Assembly: GCA_023333565.1 (NCBI GenBank)
Contig: JAJKFH010000209.1
Coordinates: 1,658,001 to 1,722,000, forward strand
Reading direction: 5' to 3'
Source of the DNA: Puffinus mauretanicus
Lineage: Eukaryota > Chordata > Aves > Procellariiformes > Procellariidae
DNA: 64,000 nt
Shown here: one piece after another, positions 51,250 to 64,000 of the stretch
How the letters are laid out: each line of letters begins with the position of its first letter
Position numbering within the stretch: the first letter of the stretch is position 1
Program-made: the position numbers and the translations under genes
Notes under the pieces: model-generated
What the model saw: the letters and a program-made list of their open reading frames with translations, nothing else
Told to the model about the DNA's origin: nothing
Database searches by the model: none

Positions 51250-51800
51250 GATCAACTAAGAGCTTTCACTATATGACCAGCAGAAAAAGGTCAAATCTTA
51301 ATGATGCTAAGATTCCTCTCATAGAGCTAGTGAGAGCTGTAGATGTCACAGCTGATGCAGAATACGAGAGGGAGAACAGTCATACTGACAGAGCATGAAG
51401 AAAAGAGGAGATTTGGGGAGGACAGAGCAAGAGTTCCATTTTGTCTCTGCTTAGTTTATGTTAATGGACACTAAGAAGGAGATATTGAACAGACAGGTAG
51501 AACAGTGGGGTTAGATGCAAAGGAGTTTACCTGAGCCATCGGTCCAGAGATGGGAACTGCAGGTATCTGAATGTGTATTATCATCTAAAAAGGAGAAAGG
51601 GAAGCAGGTAAGAAAAAAGGCTGGTTCGAGTCCAGTGTAAAGCAGACAATGAAGGAAGTACGATTAGCAAAAAACCACAGAGAAGATAGAAAAAGAATCT
51701 AGAGAGCAGAAAAATCCAAGGCAGTAATTTGCTGAGAATCTGATCAAGTGGAGTCAAAATTAAAACAGAAGCTGGTAAAATAAAGGTCGTGAGAAAATGT
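51250..51800 (-). mobile_element. Decayed L2/CR1-group LINE, reverse-transcriptase palm segment
   Basis: On the minus strand, near 51591-51574, the frame reads F-L-D-D-N-T-H, corresponding to the catalytic '[FY]xDDTQ' box. About 48 codons later, in another frame (51460-51425), it reads H-K-L-S-R-D-K-M-E-L-L-L, corresponding to the 'LKLN..KTELLL' block at the spacing expected for this LINE group. Further down (to about 51260) weaker similarity continues to the segment leading to the 'R.LG' block. At least one frameshift and several stops break the ORF. The purine-rich + strand from 50.9 to 52.1 kb is probably the same element. It may belong to the same family as the fossil at 37225-37440, which represents a more C-terminal part. 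Confidence 0.6.
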
Positions 51801-54800
51801 TACAGAAATTTCAGTGGAATTAAAGGAAGAAACAGAATTAGTGAGGTTGCAGAATGAAGCTGTATAGAAACTGGGGGTAGGAGTTTTAAACAATACATTT
51901 ATATTTAAATGAAAAGAAAGTCAAGAAATAAAAGAAGACAAATGCCATCTCACCAATGAGACCAGAGACAACATTCTTGAGTTTTGATGGTAATGAATCT
52001 GGGAGACCAAGAAATGAGAACAGAAGAGAAGTCAGCAGTGAAACAGGCTGGGCAAGACAGATAAATATGAGACTGAGGAATAGGAAAGATTGTTAAACAA
52101 AGAAAGAAAATGTAATAGTAAAGGTTTTTAATTCTCTTCAGAAACTGGTTATATTTTTGTGATAGTTCCATCTTCAGAATATTTTTAGTCATATTACTAA
52201 TATATTACATCAATAGCTCTAGTAAACTGTTAGTTATTGTTACTAAATGTTTAATGAGCTAACCAGCAGTAAAAAAACACAGTTAGGCAACAGCCAAACC
52301 AAAAAATAGTTCTCAGAATCCTGAATTTTAGTTGCTGGAGGCTGACTATCTGTTAGGTCTATAACTGCCCAAGAGAGTTGGACCGGGTTTCTACTGTATT
52401 TCTCTAAAAGGTAAAGTACCATAAAGATGATGAACTGCCTTTTTCACCTGCGAAACTTATCATTTTGTTGTAATAAATATATATCTTCTATTGAACTTGG
52501 AACAGAAACAAGTTGCATTTGTGAGATGGCTTAAAGAGTGCTGAACAGAGGTCCAAGTTACTGTAGTGAAAGCATATTATCTTCTTTTGCATGTGGGCAG
52601 CTGCCGGGTGGAAGCAGTTTGCTGTTTGTAGCTGCAGTTACTCTAAATGAACTGGTATGAGCTAATTAGAGCTTGGCGCTGCTCTTGCAGCAGGAGCAAA
52701 GCAAGTCTTGTGTTTCTGTTTGGGATTGCCATCGATCAGGAGTTGAGGCATGGTGAGGGAGTGAGTACTGCACCTTGCTTGATATCCGGGTGCTTGGAAC
52801 TTCACAAGGTGCATGCTGCTTGCTCCCACTTGGCCTGAGGTAGTCTGGAGTTATTTGCTGGGCTGAGTTGACTTTCACCGGGCAGGGGGTGTACCATTCT
52901 TTCTGCTGAGAAATGACAGCCATTTAGAGCTATCATTATGCTCATCTAATTTTTCTGTGGGTTGTTTTGGTTTGGAACCTCTCATCCTAGGCTTGTTTAT
53001 AATAATATGATTCTTTGAAGTATGTCAGTATCTACAAGTTTCTCATTTTGATAAAACGACCTGTATTCGCAACATTTAAAGATGCCCCAGCCACTGCAGG
53101 ACTCAGGTTTCTTTGTCTTCCCTGGCCTGAGTTGGCATGTTCTAGCCTTCCTTTTCACTCAGTTCCTGTGTAGTCATTTCTTGGGTAGGTACCAGGACTG
53201 TTTCTTCTGCTTCCCTATCTCTCTGTATTTGATGATGTGCCAGTCTTGGCACATAAACAGTATCCCTTGGTAACAAGTCTTTATTTGTGGTTGCCCACAA
53301 AATACTGTAATTTATGAAAACAAATGAGATGTTTTTATACCCTGATAGCATCTGACTCATTCATGGCATCTGACTTGCTGACAGTAAATAAGATAGCCCA
53401 AATGATTATATTGTCTCATATAAGTATAAGTCACTTGCATCTTCTACTGTCTTCTTAATTTGTGTACTGGGATCTTCCTTTGTCCTGTGTCTGCCCCTTG
53501 TTACATTCAGTCACTTATCTGGGCCACTTATAGCATTACAAAGGTATGCTGGAATTAACCACAAAAGGCTTTTAGGTTTCTTTTGAATTGTTTGCCTTCA
53601 TTGATGGTTTTTAGCAGTGTTTAATTTTGCTCAACTTTTGTGACAGTGGGCACCATAATTTAACAAATAACAAGAAGATATTAACATGTACTACAAGCAC
53701 CTGAAGTCTGGTAAAAGATGTCCTTCTCATAAACCAAAAGTTATGTCTAGAATGTGAAATTATCAACAAGAATCACTCCAGAAGGACGAAATGTAGTTAG
53801 ATTCAGTAGGTTAATCTAGCTATAAAGAATGAAGTATTCATACAATGAAAAAAAACAAAGATTACTTTTAAAAAACAGTAGGACACTTGTCTGTTACTGG
53901 AAGCAGTCCTAATCTGTTTTAGCAAAAGAGGTTTTTATTTCCCCCATCTGTTTTTTTGTGGTAAATTCTTTTCCCCCAGATTTATCATTCCATAGTTTGC
54001 TGATATAATGTTATATGTCACCTAAATTTTAGCTTCAGAATTGCACAGATGCCTTATAGTTTGCCTAACAAGACCCTGCTGGCAATCCTTTTAAAAGAAA
54101 AAAGGAGTCTGTCTGGCAATTGCAACAGCAATAGCAACAATCTTTAGTCAACTAAACCCAAAATTGCTATCTAAAATTCCTGCTCAACAGCTGGAGAAGC
54201 TTTAACTCACTATGCACTTTCCTTTAGAGAGTCTAGTCTACTTGAAAGCCACAACAATTAAAAAAGGATTTGAGGCAGACTCGGTCATGGTCATGCCCAC
54301 AAGTTTACAACAGTTAAGTCAAAGGGGGAAAAGTTGTTTTATGCAATTTTTTTTGATCTTTTGCTCAGCCAGTGGTATACCCAGTGTAAGTTCTGTGTTT
54401 AGCCTCAGTGGATTATTTCAGCAGCTACAGATGTTCACAGTTTGGGGATGTCCTGTCCAGGTCAGGTATGTCTCTGTATAAAAAGCTACAGTAAGGTGAC
54501 TGTGGAAATTCACTTTTCTGGGACTGTTTTACCAATACTGGAGTATATAAAACTGTTGTACTGCTATGGCTGAGAGGGAGACAGAACTGTGGTTTCTAAT
54601 GGATTTTACTTCTTAAGTTGCAGTTCAATATTCCTACCTTTTTGGTGACTAGAGAAACTGCTTTTTCTCCAGACTGCTCATTCATTGAATGAGAAACATA
54701 TCTGTTTTATGGAGCAGACAATCTCTTTTCTTATTCAACAGAGAGGACTAATTATTGAAGGGACAGTATTAATCATGCTTTTAAAATGGAGATTTTGAGC

Positions 54801-55205
54801 TAAGGCAATTTGGGGTAAGGTGCTGTAATTTTCACATTGTCCTGAAAATGTATGAAATATTCATTTGTCTGATTACTAATTTCACTACTATGCTTCATGA
54901 AAAAAAAATTATTTTTATTTCTCTTGTTCTCCTGAGTCATCCCATGTGTACACTACACTGTATGTCCAGCAAAAGCCCCATCTGTATTGGCTTGAAAGTA
55001 TGCTGTACATCCAGCCACGTAATTGAAAATAATAAGGCCACAATAAATGGGATGGCCTTGGGGTATAACACCCAAGGGATTCAATTGGTGTCGCTTTGCA
55101 TGAATGTCCATGCATCATGGTAATTGAGGTAACATAACCAATTACCACATTTTAATTAGAGTTGTAAGGACTTGGGAAAATCTGCAATGGTGAGACAGCT
55201 CACTT

Positions 55206-55222
55206 AAAAAAAAAAAAAAAAA
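55206..55222. repeat. Poly-A run
   Basis: Seventeen consecutive A. No retroposon body was recognised upstream. Confidence 0.9.
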
Positions 55223-58200
55223 GACACCTCTCTCTTTTCCACAAGCATGTTTCTTAGGAGGTAAAGAGTCTGCTTAAAGCTCTGTTTAGGATTTTTTCCA
55301 ACTTCCTCTTGGTTTCATTCTTTATAAAGCACTTTGAAAAACAAGTTGTTTAAAAACACTATATTGCTTCTGATCTGGTATCTTTATCCTTTTTCTCTAT
55401 TTATCTGTTTCTGTGATGCTTTCTGAAAAAGAAAACAGTTTTTAATAATGCTAGGCATGGTGTCTCCCCTTCACTTCTCTATATTTAATTCACTGGTGCA
55501 CTATTTTTTCAAACCATGGACTGACACTTTTTCTAAGCTTACAAAAAAAAATTACAAAAAACCTGCCTTCGGAGATAAAAAATGAATTTGTCATTGTTCA
55601 GTTATTTGTTAGATAGCTTCACTAAACAAAAATATAGTTTCTAAAAGATTCTTATTTTATCACAAGCCATTATTTTATAAAGTGGGATCTAGCTAAAAAT
55701 CGTGCTTAAAATTTAGAAGTTCATCAGAAGTGCCTAATACAGCAAAGTACTGAGTGATATTAACTTAATTGGCTGAGGAGGGCACACTACATGTTGTAAA
55801 GTGCTGAACACCTATTACATGATCTAGCCCTCACAAAGTAGTTATTTAATGACTTATGTTTGAACATTTACAAATTGTTTTTTTCATTATCTATCACAAG
55901 TAATTTTTGTTTTGATATTGGACCTCTTCATAGTGTAGCATATGACAGTACAAACTTGATTGTTTGTATTTGTTTCCGTCAGTCATCTTGTTTTACTCAT
56001 ATTTCAACACTGAAGACTGATCATTTTGGCGCTTCCTTAAAATACGTATTTTTTAAGTGAATGGATATTTGATTGTAGAGTCCGTGATGTGATGCACCAT
56101 CCTTGTACTTTAGGCACGTCTGTTTTTGAGCTTCTGGGTTGCATTGCATGTATGATTTGTGACATGGAATAATTATCTGTAGGATCTAAAAGAAAGTTAC
56201 ATAAATGGTGAACATAGGTCTAATTTTTTCTTGGTCTTTAATTGAAGATAGGTGATATGCCCCACATTCTTGCAAGAAATTCTGTATTTCTCATAATTTT
56301 CTTGAGGACCAGCCATAGTTATGATGGCCATCACGGCAGTATGCAGAGTCTGGACGATCTGGCAAAACTAAAGCTGGTAAAATCCTTCTTGTTTAGCAGA
56401 TCTTGGTAAAAAATTGAGGACTCAGTGGAGTTTAGTCAAAATTAATCAAAAATTCAGATAAATGCTGTGTTATATTCTTGAGAAAATCTACTGAGTGGTC
56501 ACCTGCAGTGGTAGCTTTTTAGAGTGAATAGAAAGAAAAAAGAAAACATTTAAGTCTTTCCATGGAGGTCTCTTCTCCATCCTCACAGACGGCAAAACTT
56601 TCTGTCACAACTAACTAACAGTCTAGGGCAACAATCCAGAGGTGAAATACTCCATGCGACATTACCAATCTGCTAAATTATTCAACTGTTTCCCTCACTG
56701 CTGGCAGATGTTGTCATGTTTTGCCATGGCTTTGTAAAATGATAGAAAGCCCAAAGGGTATATTCAAACTCATAACCCCAGCCAAACCAGAACAAATTCC
56801 AGTCCTCTGAGAGAGCAAACCCTCAGAGGTGATCATCTGAGCTCACTGACACCAAGTCATACTTTTAGCTGTTGCTCTAATTTTAATCACTTGATGGGAC
56901 TCTTTAGTTGTTGGTTGGATTAGGCAAGGAGAGGCTAATGGTTAATGCAGATTCCAGAGACTAAGGCAGCACTATTTGACTATTTCACAATCTCTGTTAA
57001 GCCATAGTAAGCCTGAGCTCTCCCCCTGGAGAGGATGGAAAGTAAAGGTACATACTCCCAACTTTCTCTAGAGCCCCAGAAGACGATTTGGGAGTAGGCT
57101 GAACAGTTAAGGTTGAGAGCAAATGTACTCACCAATTCTACCTTGTGTGACCTTTGTTCTTTTCTGTTAATGAAAAAGGAGCACCGCATAGAAAGTCTTC
57201 ACGTGTAGCACAGTTTCAGCACGGACAGTGCTAGGAATAGGCTTTCCTGTGGAGCCTCTTCCAGTGCTCCATAAGGTGAACCACCTGGAGCAGAAAAAGT
57301 AGTTCAGCATTCTTGCTTTTTCAATCCTTTTCTCTGCACTGAAATTTGCAGACATACAACATTTCCTGCTGACGTTGATGGTGTTGATTACATATGAACT
57401 TGTAGTTTCCAGTATAATGAAACCTACAAGAACATTTCTTGTAGCTTGTTCAACCACAATCCTACAGTAGCAGGTTTCAATCACCATCCACCTCAACTGG
57501 AGTGAATATACTTCTTTGAGATGCATGTTTCTCTTCTGTGACTCGCTGCTAACTTTGCAGACACATTTAGTTTCCTTGACCTCTCCAGGGTACCCAGCAA
57601 ACTTTGTAATATGAGAGGTGAAAGTTACTTTGTTGTTGTTGGCATGAGCACGGGAAGATAGATGAAATTACCTTAAAAGTAAAGAGTTATTTTAATGAGA
57701 AAATCAATTGCTGCAATATTTAATTACACCAAGCCCCCTTTGATTTTTTTTTTCTTGACATAGCACACAACATTTCTGTGCAGTATTTGAAATTTACATG
57801 CTTTTTTAGAAGACAGGTTTCTTTATGAGACTGAGAATGTTTCGTAATGGCTGATCGTGGTTTGAAACAAAAAGGCTACAAAAGAAAAATAAATAAAGCA
57901 TATATTTCCCAGTATTGTTTTTAAACCAAACATGGTTGCTTGATCATTTATAACTACTGCCCACAGCTCATACTACAGTGAAAAACTGAATTCAGGTATT
58001 CAAGGCAGAAAATATCATGATCGCGGTGTTACAGGACTAGGTTCCTGGTGTAATAATTACCTCAAAGGATAGGTATGAATTGGGTATAAAATACTGTGTC
58101 TGTACTAATGTTTTCTATTAGTATCCTAAGAGCAGTCTGTTTCAGTCTTCTCTTTAAGTCACAGATACTTTGAATTTTTTTCTCTATTGTGCTCTATTGT

Positions 58201-59361
58201 ATTAGGGGAAGAATTACATAAACTTGCTGACTCAGTGCCACAAAGTTTTGTATATATATCTACATCTATATATATTTATATTTAAAAAGGATTACTTCTT
58301 TGGACTTCTTTGGTATTCCTTTTCTGGTTAATGCAGTCTTAATCAGTTCAAATATATACATTCAGAGAGAGGGAAAATTGACATATTTTAAAGTTGCTTA
58401 AACACTGTAAACTGTTGTATCTCAGGAACTTTCAAGGCTGGTCAGTGGTGCCAGTGAAAAACTGGAAACCTTTTCTTTTGGGGATATACAAAGCTTCTGT
58501 GTTCGTCCACACAGCCGGAAGATACTTCTGTTTCTCAGCTCTCTACTGGCGAATCTGTGTTTCGCACTGGTGCCATTTTGGAGTTGGTAGAAAGCTGGTA
58601 ATCCTTCTCTGCTGATCTAATTTTTTTCAATGGTTGGTGTCTACAAACCCTCCAGAGATTTAGAATGCCGGTGAAGCCTTCAAAAGTGCCAGTTTGTCAC
58701 ACGGCTCTCTAATTCAACATATGATCATGAAAACACTGTCCTATCTGTCATGGGTAATAGCATTTGACCCTCATTGGTGGTGTATCTAACATTCTTAATT
58801 TCTTTGCATTTATAGATAACTACAATACTAGTAAATCAACTTGCCACAATTCTTTAAAATAAATATTCAACAAGTAATTACAAAAATTCAGGTTTTGGGA
58901 CAGCAGAATTCAATCCTATAAAATCTAGAAATGTGAGCTTTCTAACTTTATAATGGGAAAAGTCAACATCACAGTAGCAGGTTTAGGTCTTTATAGCATG
59001 GTGGCATATATTCTACCAACCATCTGTCAATCTATTCATCTTTTTTTCTGTGCTACAAATTAAATAATGGTTGAAACAGTATGAGTGAAGCACCTTCCAC
59101 AACTTTGATAAAAAAACATTCCCTGCTCCTGAAGCATTCATTAGAACTGTAGGATGCATAAAATCTTCAAGTGAATTCTCAGGAATAATCAGTTTTAGTA
59201 GGAAATTATGTAATATTCAAAATTGGAAATCTGATGTTTCCAATGCAGATGCTGAAAGAAGTGTCAAACACCATTTAAATGGCAAAAATAACTCTTTAAA
59301 AAAGAAAGAGAAAAAATGGCTAGGTTTTTATTTTCAAGGACAGAGGTCTTATTTCAAAATA

Positions 59362-59500
59362 ACTCACTTCCTATTTAGGCACTTAAGTATAGGGCCAGAT
59401 ATTTAAAAGTGCTCAGCAGATAGCGACTCTCATTGCAGGGCATTGTCTTCAGCTTACAGGATGAAGTCAGTGTTTTATTCAGATGCCTAATATCTACTAA
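59362..59500. repeat. Ancient amniote interspersed repeat fragment
   Basis: 'cctatttaggcacttaagta', 'agggccagatatttaaaagt' and 'gctcagcagatagcgactct' follow the order of an old turtle/crocodile/bird repeat with 'ttaggcacctaaat', 'gggccagattttcaaaagtg' and 'ctcagcacc' blocks. It appears to be the same class as 31340-31475. Borders are approximate. Confidence 0.5.
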
Positions 59501-62500
59501 TCATCAGATCATGACTGAGGCCAGCATTGTTTAAAAAATTGGAGTTAAGGGAGATCCAAAAGTCACAAACTTGTGATTTTTTAATTAATTTAATGACTTG
59601 TTGCACTGCATCCCCAGTTGTGCAAGGAATGGCATGTGAGTGTAATTGAAGCTAATTTTCTGATATTTTGTTTCAAGAGTTCTCAAACAAAATAGTTTTT
59701 AGAAAGAGCGGGCAAAACCTTATTTTCTAACAGCTTGTAGAGCAGTTATTTCCATCTTACAAGGGTCTTCCATATTGGATGGTAGGGTCCCAATCCTCCA
59801 GCCATTATGGAAATGTATTTGCAAGATCTTCAGTAAATATATGCATAATCAGTGTTTCATTGTTCAATATTATAGGATGTTCTAGGAGCTGCATCAGCTG
59901 TAAGTAGACAGGAATACAATAAAAAACTATTTAAAAAATGCATGAAAATAAATAAGGTACAATTATTCATTCTTTTTCTTAACACACAAAGTAAAAGGTA
60001 CCCGGTGAAATTATCAGGCAGGAGATTTAAAACAATCAAAAGGGAATACTACTTTCATGCAGTGCATAATAAAACTGAAACTTCTTCCTACAGGATGTTG
60101 TGGATAACAAAAATACAAATGAGTTCAGTAAGTAATTGGACAAATTTATGGAGGAGACATCAATTAATGCTTATTAAATTCGAACTCTGAAAGTCCCTAC
60201 AGACTGGCTTCTCAAATTTGGGATGGCAGCTTCTATACCATTCTATGTGTTTGAGGATTTTTTTAACTTTTCCATAAACATTCACTACTGGCCGCTGCAG
60301 GAGATGAACTCAGCTGAATGGACTGTTCATCTCACCCATAATGACAGATGCTTTTTGAGAGCACATGAACTTGCAGATTTGAAGGCCCACCTATACTATA
60401 TTTTCACGTATAGCAAAGAAGTTTTAAGGAATGCCTAAAGCTTTTTCATCATGTTTGGTTTTTTCACTATTTCCAAAGATTGCAATGCAGTCATTTAGGT
60501 AGTCTGCTTTCACCAGAAGAAAACTTTGAAAAATGTACTCACTTAACAGTTTTTCAAGATATTTCTAGCACATTTTTCTGTAAAATATACAGAAAATGTA
60601 ATACATACATCTACTTAATATTTAAATATGTACAAACATTTATGTGTCAGAGGTACTATAATATACATTAAATAATAAAATGTAAATCGTTAGCAATGAT
60701 GATCTGAATTTCATTTCTCCTTACATATAAGACATTCGTGTCATCATTGTAGCTCTAATCCATATTCAGGTCTTCGTGTTTGGTGTGCAGTAATATGTAA
60801 ATTACCTAGCCAGCTGCATTAAGCAGTGTTTGTTTATTCTATTTCTTTTGGCATAGCATATAACTGAATTTCTGCCAAAAATGTGGCTGCTTCAGGGAAC
60901 ACTGTTCGAGTAGAAGGAAGTTTTGAAAGGAAACGCACATCATAAGTCTTTAGTCTGTGAAACAGTAAAATCAAAACAAACTTTCTGTTCACAAAAATAT
61001 CTGTATTAATGTAAAATAATGGGCTTGTAAAATACAATAAGCAAACTGAATCTTTTTAAAATGCTCTGTTTACATTGGCTTTGTAAACAAGAATAAAATA
61101 TTAAGAGGCAGTGATTTTTTCATACATGGGAAGGGCGACAAACTGGTGAAACATGAAAATGGAAAGTTTAAGAGAGATTATTTTAAAATGGCATATTAAT
61201 CTCCCCTAACACATAGCATTTAAATGCATTTAAATTTAGAAAGCAGTGAAGTTTAAGTGTTAAAAAAATTGCATTAATGATGCATAGAGCTATCTACTTA
61301 TGCTGGCAGTCCTTTCAGTCTTCCAGTCTGACACTTCCTTTTTTATCCAGCCAGCTAATTTCCCCTCTTTTGTGAGGAGTAACTGTTTTCACACTAGTGC
61401 TTACCCAGCAAGCCTGCTCATTGTTTCATGGTTAATTATCTTCTTGAGCTTCACCTTCTCGAGTGAAGGGAGAAAGACTGGGCCTCCCCACAGCTCTAAT
61501 GAAAGCTATGTTTTAGAGATGCACTGTGTGAATAAATGCAGTGTCTGATCTACCAACATAATAAATGAGTTCCTAAACTTTATGGAGTCACAGCTCATCC
61601 AGCAGGTTTACAGAACAATGCGGAAAGACGCTTTATTTTAAAAATCCTTTTTTATTTTTAGAAGGGGGGGAGCAATATTGCTTCAGTGTGAAACCAAATA
61701 CCATAAGCTGTTCCAAAATCTCTAAGATTACACAAAAAGTGCATGTCCAACATTCTGTTTCAGTACAAACCTGAGCTGCTGCATGAAAGTCTTTGAGCTC
61801 TACACTTTAAAGTTGTATATTAACAACACTCATACTAATAATGTTAATACTAACAGCCCTGTGCCCCTCAGTTATTACACCACTTTGTAAATTCTTAGTA
61901 CTCACTGGACTTTTTGTGCCTCACCAACACTGAAAATAGCCGTTGTGGATAGACTTAAATCTTCAGTTTATGTTCCAATTTGAGCCCAAGTTTAAACTGT
62001 GTAACATTTGAAATAAACTCTCCTGTAACAGAAGGAAGTTGAACAATGGCAATAGTGGTTTTGTAATAATGAGGTACTCCCCATTGTAATTTTGCACTCA
62101 GCCAAAATAAGGCAGGCAAATATAAACCTCTCACCGTAACAAGATAGAGTTGTCCATTACTTTGTCTTCTTCTAAGTGAATTTCTACAAAGTACGCTTAT
62201 ATTAAATCATTTCTCAAGTGACCAAACCACAATGTGCATATAACACTGGTACTTGAGACTTTGCACAGGATCTATTCGACATACTAGATTAGACAGAAAA
62301 TTCCAGTCCTTTTTTTCCAGCCAGCTCCAGGGCTGTGTTGGCATCTATTATGTACAGAGAAAACTATAAACTTCATTGCTTACCAGTGATGGAGACAAGA
62401 AAAAAACCCTGGAAGTTCAAGGATGGGATGATTTCAGTGAAAGAGCTCTGCCTAGGGACCTCTTATACCTGGAGATAAGGCCAGTGTTTCTATCTTGCAA

Positions 62501-62744
62501 CATTTGAAAAGCAGCTCTTCTTAGATATAGGCTGTGTAATGGCAAGGAGCAGTCGTATTGTAGCCTCAGGGTGCTTACCATTGTAATTTTGATTCATTGC
62601 CAGGAGAACTCTCTGCCACTTATTGACAACTGTGGTGTTTAACTTAACACTTGGAAATCCATAGGTAGGCAGACTGTGCAAGTACTTACAATATGCAGCA
62701 TTCTTCTAGCCTTTGACTTCACAATACTTGCTCATTGACTCCCC

Positions 62745-62830
62745 TCTAGTCAATATCCCAAATTTACAGATGGTGAATCAATGACTTCAGGAAGTGCCTG
62801 AACTGAGATTACAAAGAAATTGTGTTGAAA
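62745..62830 (-). mobile_element. L2/MIR-like retroposon fragment
   Basis: 'tatcccaaatttacagatgg', 'tgaatcaatgacttcaggaa' and 'ctgagattacaaagaaattg' match, in order, the complement of the L2/MIR core ('cccattttacagatgaggaa', 'ctgaggca', 'aaggtcacacagc'). Short and diverged. Confidence 0.4.
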
Positions 62831-64000
62831 AGTTAAATAGGGGGAAAAAAGAGTCCATTCTCTTTGATAATATGAATTAGGCTAGATTTGGTAGTCTCTC
62901 AACTGCTTCATGAGGAGTAGAAACTGATGATAGAGCCAGATATTCTTCATGCAGTCCTGTTATTCATAAATAATAGATAAAGTCTCCCTTTCCAGTATAC
63001 AGGAAGAATTTTTATTTAGAAATTCAAGCCTCTCTCCTCCAGCTCTCAGTGAAAAAACTTTCTTTCTAGGGTTCTCCTAAGGTCAAGCTCCCAAGGGCTT
63101 ATGTCCTATTCTTTTGTACCTTATTTCTATCTGTTTCTATGGTGATTGTCACTTTTTAGTGTTTCTCACAAACACTCATTTTTGATGAAACAAAGCTCTT
63201 AAAAACTCTGTGATTCCAGATGTCCTGATGTGCCTGTTGTAGGTTGGAGATGGCTATTGTGTCTACTGAGTCCATTCATAGTGTCCACTGAGTTGTTCTG
63301 GTTTAACTGAGAGTACACCGTTAAAGGAGTACCAGTTCCAATGTAAATGATACTAAATTGAAAGTATTCTTAACCAGTATGCAGACCTCTTAACTAATAC
63401 CAAAACAAAACAATAGTGATTTTATTATGCCACTGCAGCTTTGCTAGTACAACTTTGTTCATGAGCATCTGAATGCCGAATGCAACTGATTGGCCATCGA
63501 CACGGGTGTACCAGGGAAAAATTGTGCTGAAGTTCTGCAGTGTAGACAAGCAACAGTTAAACCTGTTTAAGCATGGTCGGTTCCACAGATTTCCTGGGTT
63601 TGGTGGATTTTTTTATCTTAGCCATAAAGACTGATCTTTGAGTGGGCCAAATTCTGAGACTTGGCATGGATGAACTCTCACGAACTTGCATGGGCATGTA
63701 TCTCGGGTAGAATGCCAGGATTTGCTCTTTTCTGAACTAGATGTGCATGGCAACATTCTGGGTTTGGGTAAAGCTAGGAATGTTTTTTTAAGAGTTTCAT
63801 AAAGGGCTTGTGTTGGATTCTTGCACAAAGAAAATCATATATTCCTCTGAAGTAAAGGTGAGACTGAAATGACATTCAAGGGCGAAAAATCCTGTCATGT
63901 AACCTCTTGACAGATGAAAAGAAAACTACAAAGCAGCAAAAACAACAGTCGGTAAAATATGCCATGTAGCCAGGTTTTCTTGCCACAAAAAAGGCAAAAA

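Larger units (their letters stand above)
49644..64000 (+). other. AKAP6: AKAP6 intron downstream of exon C (3' end outside window)
   Basis: It starts at the strong donor gtgagt. The next coding exon (expected to begin E-T-L-N-V-I-type sequence in mammals, from memory) is not visible before the window ends. Content I could identify is the L2-type fossil around 51.25-51.8 kb with purine-rich flanks from 50.9 to 52.1 kb, a poly-A run at 55206, an old repeat at 59362-59500 and an L2/MIR-like fragment at 62745-62830. The stretches 52.2-59.3 and 59.6-62.7 kb hold unique AT-rich sequence with no supported gene. Confidence 0.8.

Overview
The window is vertebrate nuclear DNA, AT-rich and intron-dominated, with no bacterial or plasmid features. 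Three short coding exons on the + strand (28402-28548, 32007-32231, 49428-49643) join in frame into 196 codons that I recognise from memory as the spectrin-repeat region of AKAP6 (mAKAP), the large A-kinase anchoring scaffold of the nuclear envelope in muscle and neurons. The solo LTR at 16433-16972 resembles an LTR family I know from non-galliform birds, and the other repeats are decayed relics rather than young mammalian SINEs or LINEs. I therefore infer a bird, probably a neoavian; the species is not determined.

Layout. 1-28401 is the 3' part of a long AKAP6 intron. It holds a decayed non-LTR retrotransposon reverse-transcriptase end (4160-4486), a decayed retroviral gag-pro-pol stretch (8880-9995), an L2/MIR-like tail (15740-15835), an antisense solo LTR with a 5-bp target duplication, and simple repeats. 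Exon A (49 codons) follows, then a 3,458-bp intron, exon B (75 codons), a 17,196-bp intron, exon C (72 codons) and at least 14.3 kb of the next intron. The 17-kb intron holds an L2/MIR-like tail, a 72-74 bp near-identical duplication 575 bp apart, an L2-type reverse-transcriptase fossil on the minus strand (37225-37440) and two old palindromic-type amniote repeats. The last intron holds a second L2-type fossil on the minus strand (about 51250-51800) and further ancient repeat fragments.

Function. Exon A ends one spectrin repeat (helix B into helix C). Exon B finishes helix C and carries helix A and early helix B of the next repeat. Exon C carries the rest of helix B and helix C. In mammalian mAKAP this area includes the repeat used for nuclear-envelope targeting through nesprin-1alpha. 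All three exons begin and end on codon boundaries, so skipping any of them keeps the frame.

I found no separate gene, no RNA gene, no CRISPR array and no convincing novel system. The most informative content outside the exons is the set of mobile-element fossils, whose reading frames are broken and which show up only as motifs at the expected spacing. All similarity statements rest on recall, not on a database search.
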